This document shows, one piece after another, positions 35,813 through 45,542 of a stretch of 64,000 nt of DNA. The first letter of the stretch is position 1; every line of letters begins with the position of its first letter. The stretch comes from JAFGOM01 sp964605795 (GTDB taxonomy: Archaea; Halobacteriota; Methanomicrobia; Methanomicrobiales; Methanospirillaceae): positions 1-64,000 of the forward strand of contig CAZSDZ010000002.1 of assembly GCA_964605795.1 (NCBI GenBank), in the 5' to 3' direction. The position numbers were made by a program, and so were the translations under genes. Under the pieces are notes generated by a model. It had not been told where the DNA came from. It did not search any database and worked only from the letters and a program-made list of their open reading frames with translations.

Positions 35813-35929
35813 TCTGTAACCGTTACTTTTTTTAAATCCTGGGAATCGAAGGGAATAATTATCAGGTTATCAGCCGGGAATAGGGAGGGATATTATTATG
35901 TTAGATTTATACCTGAATAGATATAAAAA

Positions 35930-37357
35930 TTATGAACCTGATTTATGAAAAATAACCATCATTTTCATATCAGTCATCTCCTCTATTGCATAACGGGGTC
36001 CTTCTCTTCCGATCCCTGATAATTTAACTCCACCATAGGGCATCGAATCAATTCTGAAGGTGGGAATATCATTAATAATAATCGCACCGGCCTCTATTGT
36101 TTTAAATGCATCAAATGCAAGCCTGATATTGGAAGTGAAAACACCTGCCTGAAGTCCGTATTCTGATTGATTAAGCGCATCCAGGGCCTCGGTAAAATTC
36201 CGATACGGAGTTATGGTAATGACCGGGGCAAATAGTTCCTCTGAATTTACTCGCATTGATGAAGTGGTATTGAGAAGGATCGTAGGTGAAAGAACGGCAC
36301 CGTTTTTATCTCCCCCAAAACAGATCTCTGCACCCGCTTTCATTGCTTCATCAATACTATCCAAAACCCGTTTCACCTCTCCCGCTGAGATCATCGGTCC
36401 GATATCGGTATTTTTATCGTACGGATCTCCGATTTTCAGATTTGTTGCAATCTCTATCACTCTTTGAATGAATACTTCATACCGGTCTTCATGCACAAAG
36501 ACACGCTGGACAGAGATGCAACTCTGTCCGGCATTTCCAAATCCTCCGGAACAGACACGCTGTGCTGCACATTCCATATCTGCATCATGATGAATGATTA
36601 CCCCTGCATTACCCCCCAATTCAAGTCCAATTCTCCGATAGACCAGTGGTTTTAGGTACCACCCTACCGAGGGACTTCCGGTGAACGAGACAAACCCTAT
36701 CCTTTTATCCCTGACCATTTCCTCTGCATATTCTGTGTTACAGGGAATAATACTGATAGCCTCCTCTGGAAAACCAGCCTCAATAATAAATTTCCCAAGA
36801 AGCAGTGATGAAAGTGGTGTCTTTGATGATGGTTTGAGAATGATTGCATTTCCACTCGCAATCGCAGGACCAATCTTATGACATGCTAGATTAAGAGGAT
36901 AATTAAAAGGAGTTATTCCGAGAACTATTCCGACCGGAACGCGACTTAAAAACCCGGTATATCCATCTCCGGCAGGGGAACCGTCGAGAGGAACAATCTC
37001 TCCTGATATTCTTGTTGCTTCTTCTGCACTTGCCGTTATTGTCTCCCTGCTCCTTCTGACTTCCGCTTTTGCCACCTGATACGTCTTTCCACTCTCATGT
37101 ACCAGGGTTTTGATGAGCAGTTCTTCATGCATTGCAAGTGAATCGGCGATAGAATGCAGAATGGCAGCACGTTTGAATGGGGTGAGATTTTTAGTTATTT
37201 GAGACCCTTTATCTGCGAGATCGAGTGCATCCCTGATATCATTCTCTCCTGCAAAAGCGACACAATCGATTATCTCACCGGTATAAGGATTGATAATATT
37301 CCTAATATCAGGAGAACATCTGTATTTTCCTCCGATAATTAATTTTTTGGGATTCAT
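35930..37357 (-). CDS. Aldehyde dehydrogenase family protein
   Basis: This NAD(P)-dependent aldehyde dehydrogenase keeps the family's Glu motif ('LELGGNAGVII') and catalytic Cys ('FGNAGQSCISVQRV'), with cofactor-binding 'GITPFNYPLNL' and 'KPSSKTPLS'. It resembles lactaldehyde-type enzymes (CofA in F420 synthesis), but a short fatty or sugar aldehyde is also possible. I place the start at MNPKKLIIGG; in-frame ATG and TTG codons 33 and 60 bases upstream lack an SD. It lies downstream of feoB on the same strand. Confidence 0.85.
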   Translation of the reverse strand: MNPKKLIIGGKYRCSPDIRNIINPYTGEIIDCVAFAGENDIRDALDLADKGSQITKNLTPFKRAAILHSIADSLAMHEELLIKTLVHESGKTYQVAKAEVRRSRETITASAEEATRISGEIVPLDGSPAGDGYTGFLSRVPVGIVLGITPFNYPLNLACHKIGPAIASGNAIILKPSSKTPLSSLLLGKFIIEAGFPEEAISIIPCNTEYAEEMVRDKRIGFVSFTGSPSVGWYLKPLVYRRIGLELGGNAGVIIHHDADMECAAQRVCSGGFGNAGQSCISVQRVFVHEDRYEVFIQRVIEIATNLKIGDPYDKNTDIGPMISAGEVKRVLDSIDEAMKAGAEICFGGDKNGAVLSPTILLNTTSSMRVNSEELFAPVITITPYRNFTEALDALNQSEYGLQAGVFTSNIRLAFDAFKTIEAGAIIINDIPTFRIDSMPYGGVKLSGIGREGPRYAIEEMTDMKMMVIFHKSGS

Positions 37358-37420
37358 ATGAATAGATGTGTCATCATCAATAATATGCATCGGGTATTTT
37401 AGATAAGGACCCCACAATTA

Positions 37421-39280
37421 TCAGAGAATTATGAGATTAATCCCGTGAATGACCGCTCCTATTGTCAATCCAAGAAGAATCGTGTATCCCGATATGAGGA
37501 ATGCGTATCTCCATCCGATCTCATGCCCCAGCACTGCAATAGTTGAGATGCAGGGAACAAAAAGGGTACTGACAATAGCAAAGATGTAGAGTTGTACTTT
37601 GGTCATGACTGTCAGCAGATCTGCTGTCCCAGCAAGTACTACCAGAGTTTCAAATGCCATCTCTTTTCTGAGGATTCCAAAGAGAAGGGCTGTTAATACA
37701 AAATCAGGAAGTCCAAGAAGAGATTCCAAAACGGGTGCAAATATACCTTCTATTACTGAAAGAAAACCAAAATATTGAAAGATACCAAGAATTATACTAC
37801 TGACGATGAGCAAGGGCATTGCGATGAAAAGAAACTCCCTGATATGTATCCATGAACGAATAAGAACCTGGTAGAAAGAAGGCTTTCTTAAAGGGGGCAT
37901 CTCAAGAACCATTCCTAACTGCTGACCCGGGATAACTCGTGAGAAGATAAAACCGGTCAGAATGAGAAGGAAAAAGATGATCAGATAGATTGAGAAGGCA
38001 TAGGCAATACCCACAAAAGCAGCAACAATCCCTGCAATAATTACGGTTCGTGCAGAACAGGGAACCATAGTTATCAGAAACGAAGCAATAATTCGTTCAC
38101 GTTTGCTTGTGAGATTTCGAATCCCCATAATTGCCGGAACATTACATCCAAATCCCAGCACCATCGGTATTATTGCCTGTCCGTGAAGACCAAAATGATG
38201 CATGGTCCTGTCAGCAAGGAACGCTGCGCGTGTCATATACCCGGTATCTTCAATATAAGACATAAGGAGATAAAAGGTTAGGATGAAAGGAAACGCAATA
38301 CCCAATCCTGCCTGGAGTGCAATGAGTAATGAAAATGCAATCTCTGATACAAGAGGATCAAGAGGTAACGCTAACAGAGGGTCAATAAGAAGAGAATCAA
38401 ACAAGAATACGATCTGTTCTTCCATCCATGTTCCGATGATAAAAACGCATAAAAGCATCCCGATAATCACACAGAGAAGGATGGGAATTCCCGGGATGGT
38501 TTTTGTTAAAAGCCTGTCTATTCCGCTTTTTTTACTGTGTTTTGTCTTTTGACAGACCGCAGAAGCCAGATTTTTAGCAGCATGATGACGGTTTGCTGCA
38601 ATAATCTGGCTAACCGACATCCGGTGTTCATTCTCAATCTCAGAACTTATGGTATCAGAGGCTTCTGTTATCTCTTCTCTTCTCTCAATTCCCTGAAGCG
38701 CTAACAATCCCTCTGTTTTAGAAATTCCAAATAATTTATTGAGACTTCGTACTCCTGCCTCGATATGGCGATCATAAAGAACCGGTATCGTTGCCGGGGT
38801 CGCTTCTGATAGAGTAAGGGGAAGTATCCTATCAAGATTTTTACCTTCCGTTGCAATCGTCTCGATGACCGGAGAACCAATCAGGTGAGATAGACGGGCG
38901 GTATCTATGAAGAGTCCCTGTTTTTTTGCCTCGTCAATCATGTTTAAGACAATAACCAAGGGGATATCATATTCTGCAATCTGCAAAAGAAGGTAAAGAT
39001 TCCTCTCAAGATGGACAGCATCTGTTATTACGAGCAGGGCATCGATGTCTTTGTGCTGTATCACATCCCTGACAAGTGATTCTTCATCTGATAAACCGTC
39101 CAGAGAATAAATGCCAGGAAGATCAAGAAGTTCAATCTGGTTCTTCTGACAACAGACCGTTCCTGATTGAAGTCCTACGGTTGTACCCGGGTAGTTGGTT
39201 ACCTCTACGCCGACCCCGGAGAGACTGGAAAAGATGAGAGATTTACCAACGTTTGGGTTCCCGATTATTCCAATTTTCAT
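37421..39280 (-). CDS. feoB: Ferrous iron transporter FeoB
   Basis: This GTPase-coupled Fe(II) uptake permease has G1 GNPNVGKS (7-14), G3 DLPG (53-56) and G4 NMID (113-116) in the N-terminal domain. A helical spacer follows, then about eight to nine membrane segments with the two Gate-like halves ('GFGCNVPAIMGIRNLTSKRER' and 'GILRKEMAFETLVVL'). At 619 aa it is normal for archaeal FeoB. It starts 4 bases inside the regulator-FeoA gene (ATGA overlap), giving a coupled iron operon. Confidence 0.95.
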   Translation of the reverse strand: MKIGIIGNPNVGKSLIFSSLSGVGVEVTNYPGTTVGLQSGTVCCQKNQIELLDLPGIYSLDGLSDEESLVRDVIQHKDIDALLVITDAVHLERNLYLLLQIAEYDIPLVIVLNMIDEAKKQGLFIDTARLSHLIGSPVIETIATEGKNLDRILPLTLSEATPATIPVLYDRHIEAGVRSLNKLFGISKTEGLLALQGIERREEITEASDTISSEIENEHRMSVSQIIAANRHHAAKNLASAVCQKTKHSKKSGIDRLLTKTIPGIPILLCVIIGMLLCVFIIGTWMEEQIVFLFDSLLIDPLLALPLDPLVSEIAFSLLIALQAGLGIAFPFILTFYLLMSYIEDTGYMTRAAFLADRTMHHFGLHGQAIIPMVLGFGCNVPAIMGIRNLTSKRERIIASFLITMVPCSARTVIIAGIVAAFVGIAYAFSIYLIIFFLLILTGFIFSRVIPGQQLGMVLEMPPLRKPSFYQVLIRSWIHIREFLFIAMPLLIVSSIILGIFQYFGFLSVIEGIFAPVLESLLGLPDFVLTALLFGILRKEMAFETLVVLAGTADLLTVMTKVQLYIFAIVSTLFVPCISTIAVLGHEIGWRYAFLISGYTILLGLTIGAVIHGINLIIL

Positions 39281-39918
39281 CGAATCTTCTCACCGGTAAT
39301 GATGGATGCAATCTCAGGACTTAAACAGATCTCAATTCCTTTTACTTCGATAACAATACTCTTTTTTGGACCTAATTTTCGTTTTATTATAACGGTCTCG
39401 CCCGGAAGAATGCCGATGTCCATAAGACGCCTGGTACGGGGACATGCGTTCATAATGGTAATCAAAACCCTGTCACCCTCTTCAAACGTCCCGATTGATG
39501 GGTATTCCCTTTTTTCAAACCCGCTATTTAGGCGATGACGACACTGCCGATACCCGGCAGAAAGATAGTGATCGAGCCGGTCTATCGTCTCATCGGATGC
39601 ATTATGTTCGATAAGACAGGCTTGTTTTGATGCGGTGTCCATTGGCATACCAAGCATCTCATGTAAAAAACACTCAAGAACAGAGTGTTTTCTGTGTATC
39701 TTCTCTCCGGTCCTGCGCCCTTTTTGGGTGAGCGAGATATCTGCATTCCCGGTAAACACAATTTCATTACTACCTGCAAGATTAGGGAGAATATCATCCA
39801 GTTCTGATACAGGGATACGTAATGCATCTGCGATCTCTTCTCTGGGTACCGATTGCCTCCCATTTGTCTCTGACACAAAAAGATGCTCAAGTATATCTTC
39901 ATCAATGGGTTCAATCAT
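39277..39918 (-). CDS. DtxR-family metalloregulator fused to FeoA domain
   Basis: The N-terminal winged helix (about 5-70) and dimerisation region (about 75-135, 'RKHSVLECFLHEML', 'ACLIEHNASDETIDRLDHYL') are of the DtxR/IdeR type. The C-terminal SH3-like FeoA domain (about 145-213, 'GDRVLI...PRTRRLMDIGILPG') can act on FeoB. Regulator and transporter accessory are thus one protein. The SD AAGGAG precedes the ATG. It probably senses Fe(II) or Mn(II) and represses its own operon. Confidence 0.85.
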   Translation of the reverse strand: MIEPIDEDILEHLFVSETNGRQSVPREEIADALRIPVSELDDILPNLAGSNEIVFTGNADISLTQKGRRTGEKIHRKHSVLECFLHEMLGMPMDTASKQACLIEHNASDETIDRLDHYLSAGYRQCRHRLNSGFEKREYPSIGTFEEGDRVLITIMNACPRTRRLMDIGILPGETVIIKRKLGPKKSIVIEVKGIEICLSPEIASIITGEKIR

Positions 39919-39952
39919 ATCCGATACTCCTTACCGTTTTACCTATTATGAT

Positions 39953-39972
39953 AAAAAATATCGTTATTTTTT
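39953..39972. promoter_or_regulatory. AT-rich palindrome at the iron-operon promoter
   Basis: AAAAAATA-TCGT-TATTTTTT is an 8-base perfect inverted repeat lying about 35-55 bases before the regulator-FeoA start, overlapping the best TATA-like stretch on the minus strand. A metalloregulator bound here would block TBP access. Confidence 0.35.
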
Positions 39973-40120
39973 AAATCTATGAGATTCGCTGATAAAGAAT
40001 ACTTCAAATGAAGTGGAATTTTATCCATAATCTGATTTTTTAAAAAATAGGCTTCATGCATCTTAAATATCAGATGAGAAAGGAAATGATTGTTGATTCA
40101 GGATTTTTGTTGATGAAAGG

Positions 40121-40333
40121 TTATTCCCTGACCTCGGTGAGGGGAGTGGCATCATACGGACAGTACTGTTCATCATCCCGGGTCTGCCATCCACATGTTA
40201 AACAGCGTTTTACCTTCCTTTTTTGATGTATGAAAGGGATAAAGGGGAATATCAAGACAAAAAGAAAAAAAGGATTGTGCATGAAGAATGACATTGCTGT
40301 TATCGCAAGGGACCCGAGAATGAATATACCCAT
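40121..40333 (-). CDS. Small membrane zinc-ribbon protein, 70 aa
   Basis: A hydrophobic N-terminal half (residues 4-36, one or two membrane helices) and a cytoplasmic zinc ribbon CLTCGWQTRDDEQYC, followed by an acidic end. The ATG shares one base with the stop codon of the methanofuran gene upstream (TAATG), so it is the last gene of that operon. Function unknown. Confidence 0.6.
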   Translation of the reverse strand: MGIFILGSLAITAMSFFMHNPFFLFVLIFPFIPFIHQKRKVKRCLTCGWQTRDDEQYCPYDATPLTEVRE

Positions 40334-41268
40334 TATTGTTTTTTGTTGCGTAAAAACACCTCACGAACAGCGTATGCCGGTAGTGCATCAGCATATTCTC
40401 CCAGAGTATCTCTGAGTGGAACTGCTCCTAGGATGCAGGATAGTAGTGGTGCTCCAATTCCTGCAATGATAATCTGTTCAACGCAGTAGGCTTTTCGAAT
40501 GCGATTGATTGATTCAATAACCTGTTGTACCTGTTTTTTGATTATTTCATCTGCGATCTCTCTTATCTGATCCAGGGAAATTTCATGAAGATCGCAACAG
40601 ACAACCCGTGCGAGACGACGCATACTGTCAAGACTGGTTATCCCTGCTCCGTCGGCTGTTTCACAGGTGTATAATGATTCATTGATCTTTCCTGAAACGA
40701 GCCAGGCGTCGGCAGTCGTTGCAAAATATTCACTACTGACAGGAGTGGGTATCCCTCCAACATGTATTGTACCGGTTACCGCTGATATGGGCGTTCGGAG
40801 GATACCAGTATAAACAAGGAATCCGTTTTGAAGCCTGGTTAAATCGGTCTGATTTTTTAGAAGAGAAAAGTCCGAAAGAGGTATGATATCGGTAGTGGTA
40901 CTGCCAATATCTACGAATAATGCACAAGGATAGATCTCTTTTAAAAAATCAGCTGAAGCAAGCCAGTTGGCTGCTGCAAGTGTTCTTCCCGGTTTTGTAT
41001 GAAACAATCCATCAATACCATAAAAACAGGCATGAGGAAGAATATCTTTTACCCGGTTCACGATATAAGATATCCCGGCATTTTTATCAGGAAAACAATC
41101 AGCAAGTTCACCGCTCATCACCACGGCAGCATTTTTTGTTCCGGGTGCATACCTCTGTATGATCTCCTGGAGGGGTGCATCCCGGTATAACGGACAATAG
41201 TGAATAAAAACGCCATTATCGGTTACAATTTTTAGATTTGCACCGCCAATATCAATTCCTAATACCAT
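40333..41268 (-). CDS. mfnF: Methanofuran biosynthesis protein MfnF (ATPase-fold)
   Basis: MfnF joins the furan unit to gamma-glutamyltyramine in methanofuran biosynthesis. The protein is an ASKHA-fold (hydantoinase-like) type with the N-terminal phosphate loop 'VLGIDIGGANLK', 'FVDIGSTTTDIIPL' and 'VEQIIIAGIGAPLL', which also fits the 'H4MPT-linked C1 transfer' family. The ATG is used because AGGATGA precedes it; a TTG 24 bases upstream lies inside mfnD. Position directly after mfnD strengthens the assignment. Confidence 0.85.
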   Translation of the reverse strand: MVLGIDIGGANLKIVTDNGVFIHYCPLYRDAPLQEIIQRYAPGTKNAAVVMSGELADCFPDKNAGISYIVNRVKDILPHACFYGIDGLFHTKPGRTLAAANWLASADFLKEIYPCALFVDIGSTTTDIIPLSDFSLLKNQTDLTRLQNGFLVYTGILRTPISAVTGTIHVGGIPTPVSSEYFATTADAWLVSGKINESLYTCETADGAGITSLDSMRRLARVVCCDLHEISLDQIREIADEIIKKQVQQVIESINRIRKAYCVEQIIIAGIGAPLLSCILGAVPLRDTLGEYADALPAYAVREVFLRNKKQ

Positions 41269-41275
41269 CCTGTGT

Positions 41276-42154
41276 TCATCCTGAAATTTCAAATTGGATA
41301 TCTCTCGTTATCTGTACCTCATCTGGTAGATCACCGTAACTTGCCCGGATCAGCAGATCTCCAATCTCCTTATCAAGGATCTTGGACAGCCCGATTATAC
41401 TGTCTGTTGGACGGGGATTTACATCAACAACAACCACCCGTTTTTCATTAACTATCATATCAACGCCAATGTATCCCTGACACCCGAGAACCGTTACCGT
41501 GTTTATTGCAATCTCCTTTATTTCATCCTGACGAGGATGCGGATATGGTATTTTTCCCCCATAATAGTGGAAATACCCAGCATCATCAATTCTGATATCC
41601 TGTTTATTCACACTCAGCACAAGAGGTTTTTTCCCAGAATAACAGGTGCATGACTCTCCGCAAACCCGTGCGGCAATGAGACTGACACTTAACGATTCCC
41701 CTAAAATATATTCCTGCTGTAATTCATTACAATTGCAGGGTTCATCGGTCAGATGTACTCCCTGTGAACCAGCTCCCGTTATTGGTTTAATAATCCGCGT
41801 TCCGCTCGTTACTTCCCGGGGTACATCAATACCATGTTCAAAGAGTATCCGTGATGTTGTTCTTTTATTGGCACAAATAGCGATTGTCATCGAGTTACAG
41901 CCGATGCTCCTGCAGGTATCTTCGCAAGACTTTGTATATCGCGCAAGCAGATGATCCGGTGCAATGATAAGGCCAAGATCACAGGAGGGCCCGAGCATTA
42001 GGATTTCATCTTTAAAGTCAGTACCTGGTTTTGGTGATATGACCGTATGTCCACACCTATGAAAACTATCGTTAAGAGCATGATACATGGCCAATCCTTC
42101 CGGTGCCAGAGAAGGATCATGCGACATGGTGTATTCAGCCAATAATATCTTCAT
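41276..42154 (-). CDS. mfnD: Tyramine-L-glutamate ligase MfnD (ATP-grasp)
   Basis: This ATP-grasp enzyme is predicted to join tyramine and glutamate in methanofuran biosynthesis. Family features are 'RIIKPITGAGSQGVHL' (ATP-binding loop), 'QEYILGESLSVSLIA' and the late Mg-site 'VVVVDVNPRPTDSIIGL'. At 292 aa it matches the methanogen family size. It is the first gene of mfnD-mfnF-zinc ribbon, with 7 bases to mfnF. Assignment rests on motif pattern plus the adjacent mfnF. Confidence 0.85.
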   Translation of the reverse strand: MKILLAEYTMSHDPSLAPEGLAMYHALNDSFHRCGHTVISPKPGTDFKDEILMLGPSCDLGLIIAPDHLLARYTKSCEDTCRSIGCNSMTIAICANKRTTSRILFEHGIDVPREVTSGTRIIKPITGAGSQGVHLTDEPCNCNELQQEYILGESLSVSLIAARVCGESCTCYSGKKPLVLSVNKQDIRIDDAGYFHYYGGKIPYPHPRQDEIKEIAINTVTVLGCQGYIGVDMIVNEKRVVVVDVNPRPTDSIIGLSKILDKEIGDLLIRASYGDLPDEVQITRDIQFEISG

Positions 42155-42329
42155 TCATTACACATGGGATATCGTCCTCTATAATGACAGCGGCAAAAAT
42201 TAAAAAGAGTTTTTTTCCGGTTTAGCATGAGATACTCATCTGATCTCTTCTTGTACTCTTACCAAATTCAATCGATTCCCAGGTATCTCATTAATCTTTT
42301 TGTACGATCCATAGTATGCAAGTACCAGC

Positions 42330-43124
42330 ATGGAAAAACGTATACTGCTCACGAATGATGATGGAGTCAATTCAGACGGATTATGGGCAGCCTATGATGC
42401 ACTGCTTCCGTTCGGAGATGTTCTGGTCTGTGCCCCGGCAACCCAGCAGAGTGCAGTAGGCAGATCTATCTCGATTTTTGAACCAATCCGGGCTTCACAG
42501 GTTATGCATAACGGGAAGATTGCATATGCTGTCGGAGGAACACCAACTGATTCCGTCATTATTGGTCTTCATGCATTAAAATGGAACCCTGATATTGTAA
42601 TATCAGGGATAAATATCGGAGAAAACCTCTCCTTTGAATCGATAATGACCTCCGGAACGGTTGGTGCAGCTCTTGAAGCAGCGAACCAGGGATTTCATGG
42701 AATAGCCTTCTCTTTACAGGTCCAGGATCAGGGTGATAAATTTGGTCACTCAATCTCTTCCCCAGGAATGTTTGTACAGGTTCAGAAGGTTATTAGCGAG
42801 ATTATGACCCAGATTTTAGAGCATGGGTTTCCGGAAGATGTTGATGTTATCAATGTAAATATCCCATCCCATGTTCAAGGAGGATACCGGATTACCCGTC
42901 TGGCTGAGAAATTATTTGTTACCGGTGTCGAAGAGAGACTGGATCCCAGGGGAAGACCATATTACTGGATAAACGGCCCTCTTATCAGGGATGCCAAAGA
43001 GGGTACTGATGTTCATGCCATCGCACAAGGAGAGATATCAGTTACACCAATAACACTCGATTGCACTGCTTTCTCCGGAACAGAGTCATTACGCCGATCT
43101 TTGTCAGGCATTCTCTCTTTGTAA
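42330..43124 (+). CDS. surE: 5'/3'-nucleotidase SurE
   Basis: A divalent-metal nucleotidase that removes phosphate from nucleoside monophosphates. The N-terminal 'LLTNDDGVNSDG' holds the metal ligands Asp10 and Asp11, followed by 'APATQQSAVGRSIS' and the 'VISGINIGENL' nucleotide loop. 264 aa is the usual length. It is divergent from the methanofuran operon. Confidence 0.94.
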   Translation: MEKRILLTNDDGVNSDGLWAAYDALLPFGDVLVCAPATQQSAVGRSISIFEPIRASQVMHNGKIAYAVGGTPTDSVIIGLHALKWNPDIVISGINIGENLSFESIMTSGTVGAALEAANQGFHGIAFSLQVQDQGDKFGHSISSPGMFVQVQKVISEIMTQILEHGFPEDVDVINVNIPSHVQGGYRITRLAEKLFVTGVEERLDPRGRPYYWINGPLIRDAKEGTDVHAIAQGEISVTPITLDCTAFSGTESLRRSLSGILSL

Positions 43125-43201
43125 AAAAAATTTTTAGAGAACAATAATATGAATCTCACAGGGTATTACCCAAAAAAACACACAATGGGGTGTATTATTT
43201 C

Positions 43202-43915
43202 ATGGATATCACTTGTATAAAACAGATGGCCGGAGAGATGGCTGCAACCATGGTGCACGACGGGATGATTGTTGGTCTTGGAACCGGATCTACCGTGGCA
43301 TATACCATCGAAAAACTAGGGGAACGGATAAAAACCGGTCTTTGTATTCAATGTATCCCCACTTCTATCCAGACAGCGATGAGAGCCATGAATCATCAGA
43401 TTCCGCTAACATCTCTCGATCTCGTCAGCCATATTGATATCACTATTGATGGTGCAGATCAGATTGACCCCTCATTTCAGTTAATTAAAGGCAGAGGTGC
43501 AGCACATGTCAGGGAAAAAATTGTTGCGCAGGTTTCTGATTCATTACTTATTGTGGCTGATCAATCGAAGTGTGTTGCTTCCTTGAAAGGACCAATTCCG
43601 ATTGAAGTCATCGGTTTTGGTCTTTACCCGGTAATCAGAGCATTAGAACTGATGGGAGGAACCGTTACAATTCGTGAAGGTCAGAAAAAAGACGGTCCGG
43701 TGATATCAGATAACGGAAATTTCGTTATTGATTATACTCCTGATTTTTTGTTTGATCCTGCTTTTCTTGAGTCAGCGATAACCGTGCTTCCCGGTGTAGT
43801 CGGTTGCGGAATCTTTTCCGGATTTACGAAAAAAACAAGAGTTATTATTGCCGGGGATAGTGGATGCAGGATAGTACCCACACAATCAGGAGATGATGGT
43901 ACGGGCCTGGTTTAA
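43202..43915 (+). CDS. rpiA: Ribose-5-phosphate isomerase A
   Basis: Interconverts ribulose-5-P and ribose-5-P. Catalytic and substrate motifs 'IVGLGTGSTVAYTIEKL', 'DITIDGADQIDP', 'KGRGAAHVREKIVA' and 'ADQSKCVASLKGPIPIEV' are intact. An in-frame GTG 12 bases upstream is open, but GGGGTG is 9 bases before the ATG. The last 30 bases overlap the 3' end of a convergent HTH gene. Confidence 0.94.
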   Translation: MDITCIKQMAGEMAATMVHDGMIVGLGTGSTVAYTIEKLGERIKTGLCIQCIPTSIQTAMRAMNHQIPLTSLDLVSHIDITIDGADQIDPSFQLIKGRGAAHVREKIVAQVSDSLLIVADQSKCVASLKGPIPIEVIGFGLYPVIRALELMGGTVTIREGQKKDGPVISDNGNFVIDYTPDFLFDPAFLESAITVLPGVVGCGIFSGFTKKTRVIIAGDSGCRIVPTQSGDDGTGLV

Positions 43916-44260
43916 GAGATCAATATATTGTTGGAAATCCTCACTCTTCTCGTTCTCGATCTGGGTTAAGATCTCCTGAATCGGCATATGAAGGGTGTAT
44001 ATTTTGACTGGTCTACCTTTATTCTCTGTTAACAGGCTGTTTATCTTAACCCAACCCCTTTTACGCAGATAATTGATAGCGATGCTTACTTCAGGTTGTC
44101 TGAGATCGGTTCCCCTTTCAATATCACGGGATGTGAGATTTTTATTTTTTGAAAGATACACCAGTACTTTTGCATAATTTCTCTTCAAACCCGTTTGAAC
44201 AAGAATATCTGTAAAAATATTGTCTTTTTCTGTAAAGCCAACTAAATGCTTCATTTCCAT
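43886..44260 (-). CDS. HTH transcriptional regulator, 124 aa
   Basis: A winged helix-turn-helix (about residues 25-80, 'NLTSRDIERGTDLRQPEVSIAINYLRKRGWVKI') is followed by a C-terminal helix (about 90-124) likely for dimerisation. Common as MarR/TrmB-like small regulators in methanogens. GGAGG lies 11 bases before the chosen ATG. The gene overlaps rpiA by 30 bases at the 3' ends and has a strong AT-rich promoter; its targets are unknown. Confidence 0.75.
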   Translation of the reverse strand: MEMKHLVGFTEKDNIFTDILVQTGLKRNYAKVLVYLSKNKNLTSRDIERGTDLRQPEVSIAINYLRKRGWVKINSLLTENKGRPVKIYTLHMPIQEILTQIENEKSEDFQQYIDLLNQARTIIS

Positions 44261-44364
44261 GAACCATTACGCCTCCGTTGCAATCTAAATATTGTATATA
44301 ATAAAATTATATTTATTCTATTTATAATATACTAAAGAAAAAATAGGATATTTACAATCTGCTA

Positions 44365-44925
44365 TTATAATAAACCAAGTTTGGAGAGGTCATCTTTAAT
44401 TTTGAGGACCGCTCGTCTTGCATCATCAGTAACTTTTCCCCCGGTAATAATCAGTTTTCCTGAACCAAAAAGAAGAACAACAACTTTTGGGTCTTCTAAT
44501 CGATAAACAAGACCAGGAAATTGTTCTGGTTCATATTCAATCCGCTCGAGATTAAACCCCACTGCTATTTTATTTAAATTAATCCCAGTACCCAGATCTG
44601 CAGAGGTTACAATATTTTGAATTGTATACGATAGTTCTTGTGGAATTTCAATAGAAAGGTCTCTTAATAGGTCTCCAAGAATCTCCAATCCTCTATCTAG
44701 GTTCTCAATGCTTTTTGCTCCGGTAAGGACCACTTTCCCGGAACTAAAAACAAGCGCAGCAATCTTTGGATTCTGCATTCTGATAACAACCCCGGGAAAT
44801 CGTTTTTTATTGTAATCAGCATCCTTGATATGTGATGCAATCTGGGGAAGATCCAAGGAATCAGTAATTTTTGCTGAGGCTACAATATTCTCAATTCGAA
44901 GAGAATCCTCAGGTTTACCCGTCAT
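44365..44925 (-). CDS. tbp: TATA-box-binding protein
   Basis: General archaeal transcription initiation factor of two direct repeats (about residues 8-95 and 98-186), seen as 'FPGVVIRMQNPKIAALVFSSGK' and 'FPGLVYRLEDPKVVVLLFGSGK' with 'LTGAKS' and 'ITGGKV' after each. Normal size (186 aa). The repeat sequences are unusually similar to each other. A TTTAAA element about 27 bases upstream predicts a near-leaderless message. Confidence 0.96.
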   Translation of the reverse strand: MTGKPEDSLRIENIVASAKITDSLDLPQIASHIKDADYNKKRFPGVVIRMQNPKIAALVFSSGKVVLTGAKSIENLDRGLEILGDLLRDLSIEIPQELSYTIQNIVTSADLGTGINLNKIAVGFNLERIEYEPEQFPGLVYRLEDPKVVVLLFGSGKLIITGGKVTDDARRAVLKIKDDLSKLGLL

Positions 44926-45371
44926 AGATATAAATCATATAAATCACTATTTAAAGATGATTATCCTTTTCTGTTTCCATTAGGAAGACATTTTCCAGAT
45001 CATGTGATGAGGGATAATTTTTTCACAAAACCAATAATAATCTCTTTCTTTGGTTTTCTAATGTAATCGACGAATCCCCTTTTCATCTGATATCATAACG
45101 AGATCTGAATATTTCTGATACTGTCAGGATATTTTTTCATCAAAAAATCATTAATTCAAACTGTTCTCGTAGAGTAAGAAAAAAATTGTCATAAAAATAA
45201 TAGGATATATTCCCTCATGCAGGTACAAAATTCCGTTGTTTTCTAAAATTTTTGGAAAGACTGGATAGCCTGTCTATGAATACTATGTATTAATTGAATA
45301 GTTATTGAGAGGAGGGCAATAAACGAATAAACCCTGATATCAGCAAAAAGGTATAAAAAAAAGCGGACATG
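44926..45371. other. Intergenic stretch upstream of tbp, mostly empty
   Basis: This AT-rich region contains the minus-strand tbp promoter (TTTAAA near 44947-44956) and otherwise no supported feature. A small ORF starts at 45372 and is listed separately. I see no tRNA, CRISPR or hairpin with a T-run of note. Confidence 0.5.
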
Positions 45372-45542
45372 ATGTCCCATGAGGATGAATCTGAAAAGAA
45401 AGAAAAGAGAAGATTTACATTCATTATATTTGGAGGCCGTAGAGTCACATTATCAAAATTGTTTCCTTTACTCAGGCGTTTTCTGATGCAGGTAACCGGA
45501 GAAAAAATTTTTTATTATCTGAATAAAGCATATCATGAGTGA
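45372..45542 (+). CDS. Possible small basic protein, 56 aa
   Basis: An open frame in the empty region reads MSHEDESEKKEKRRFTFIIF and continues as an amphipathic, basic segment ending YHE. The ORF is too short to judge by composition alone. A preceding ATG is 3 bases upstream. The only support is its length relative to the AT-rich surroundings and a GTATAAAA element about 20 bases before it; no good SD is visible. Could be chance. Confidence 0.3.
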   Translation: MSHEDESEKKEKRRFTFIIFGGRRVTLSKLFPLLRRFLMQVTGEKIFYYLNKAYHE

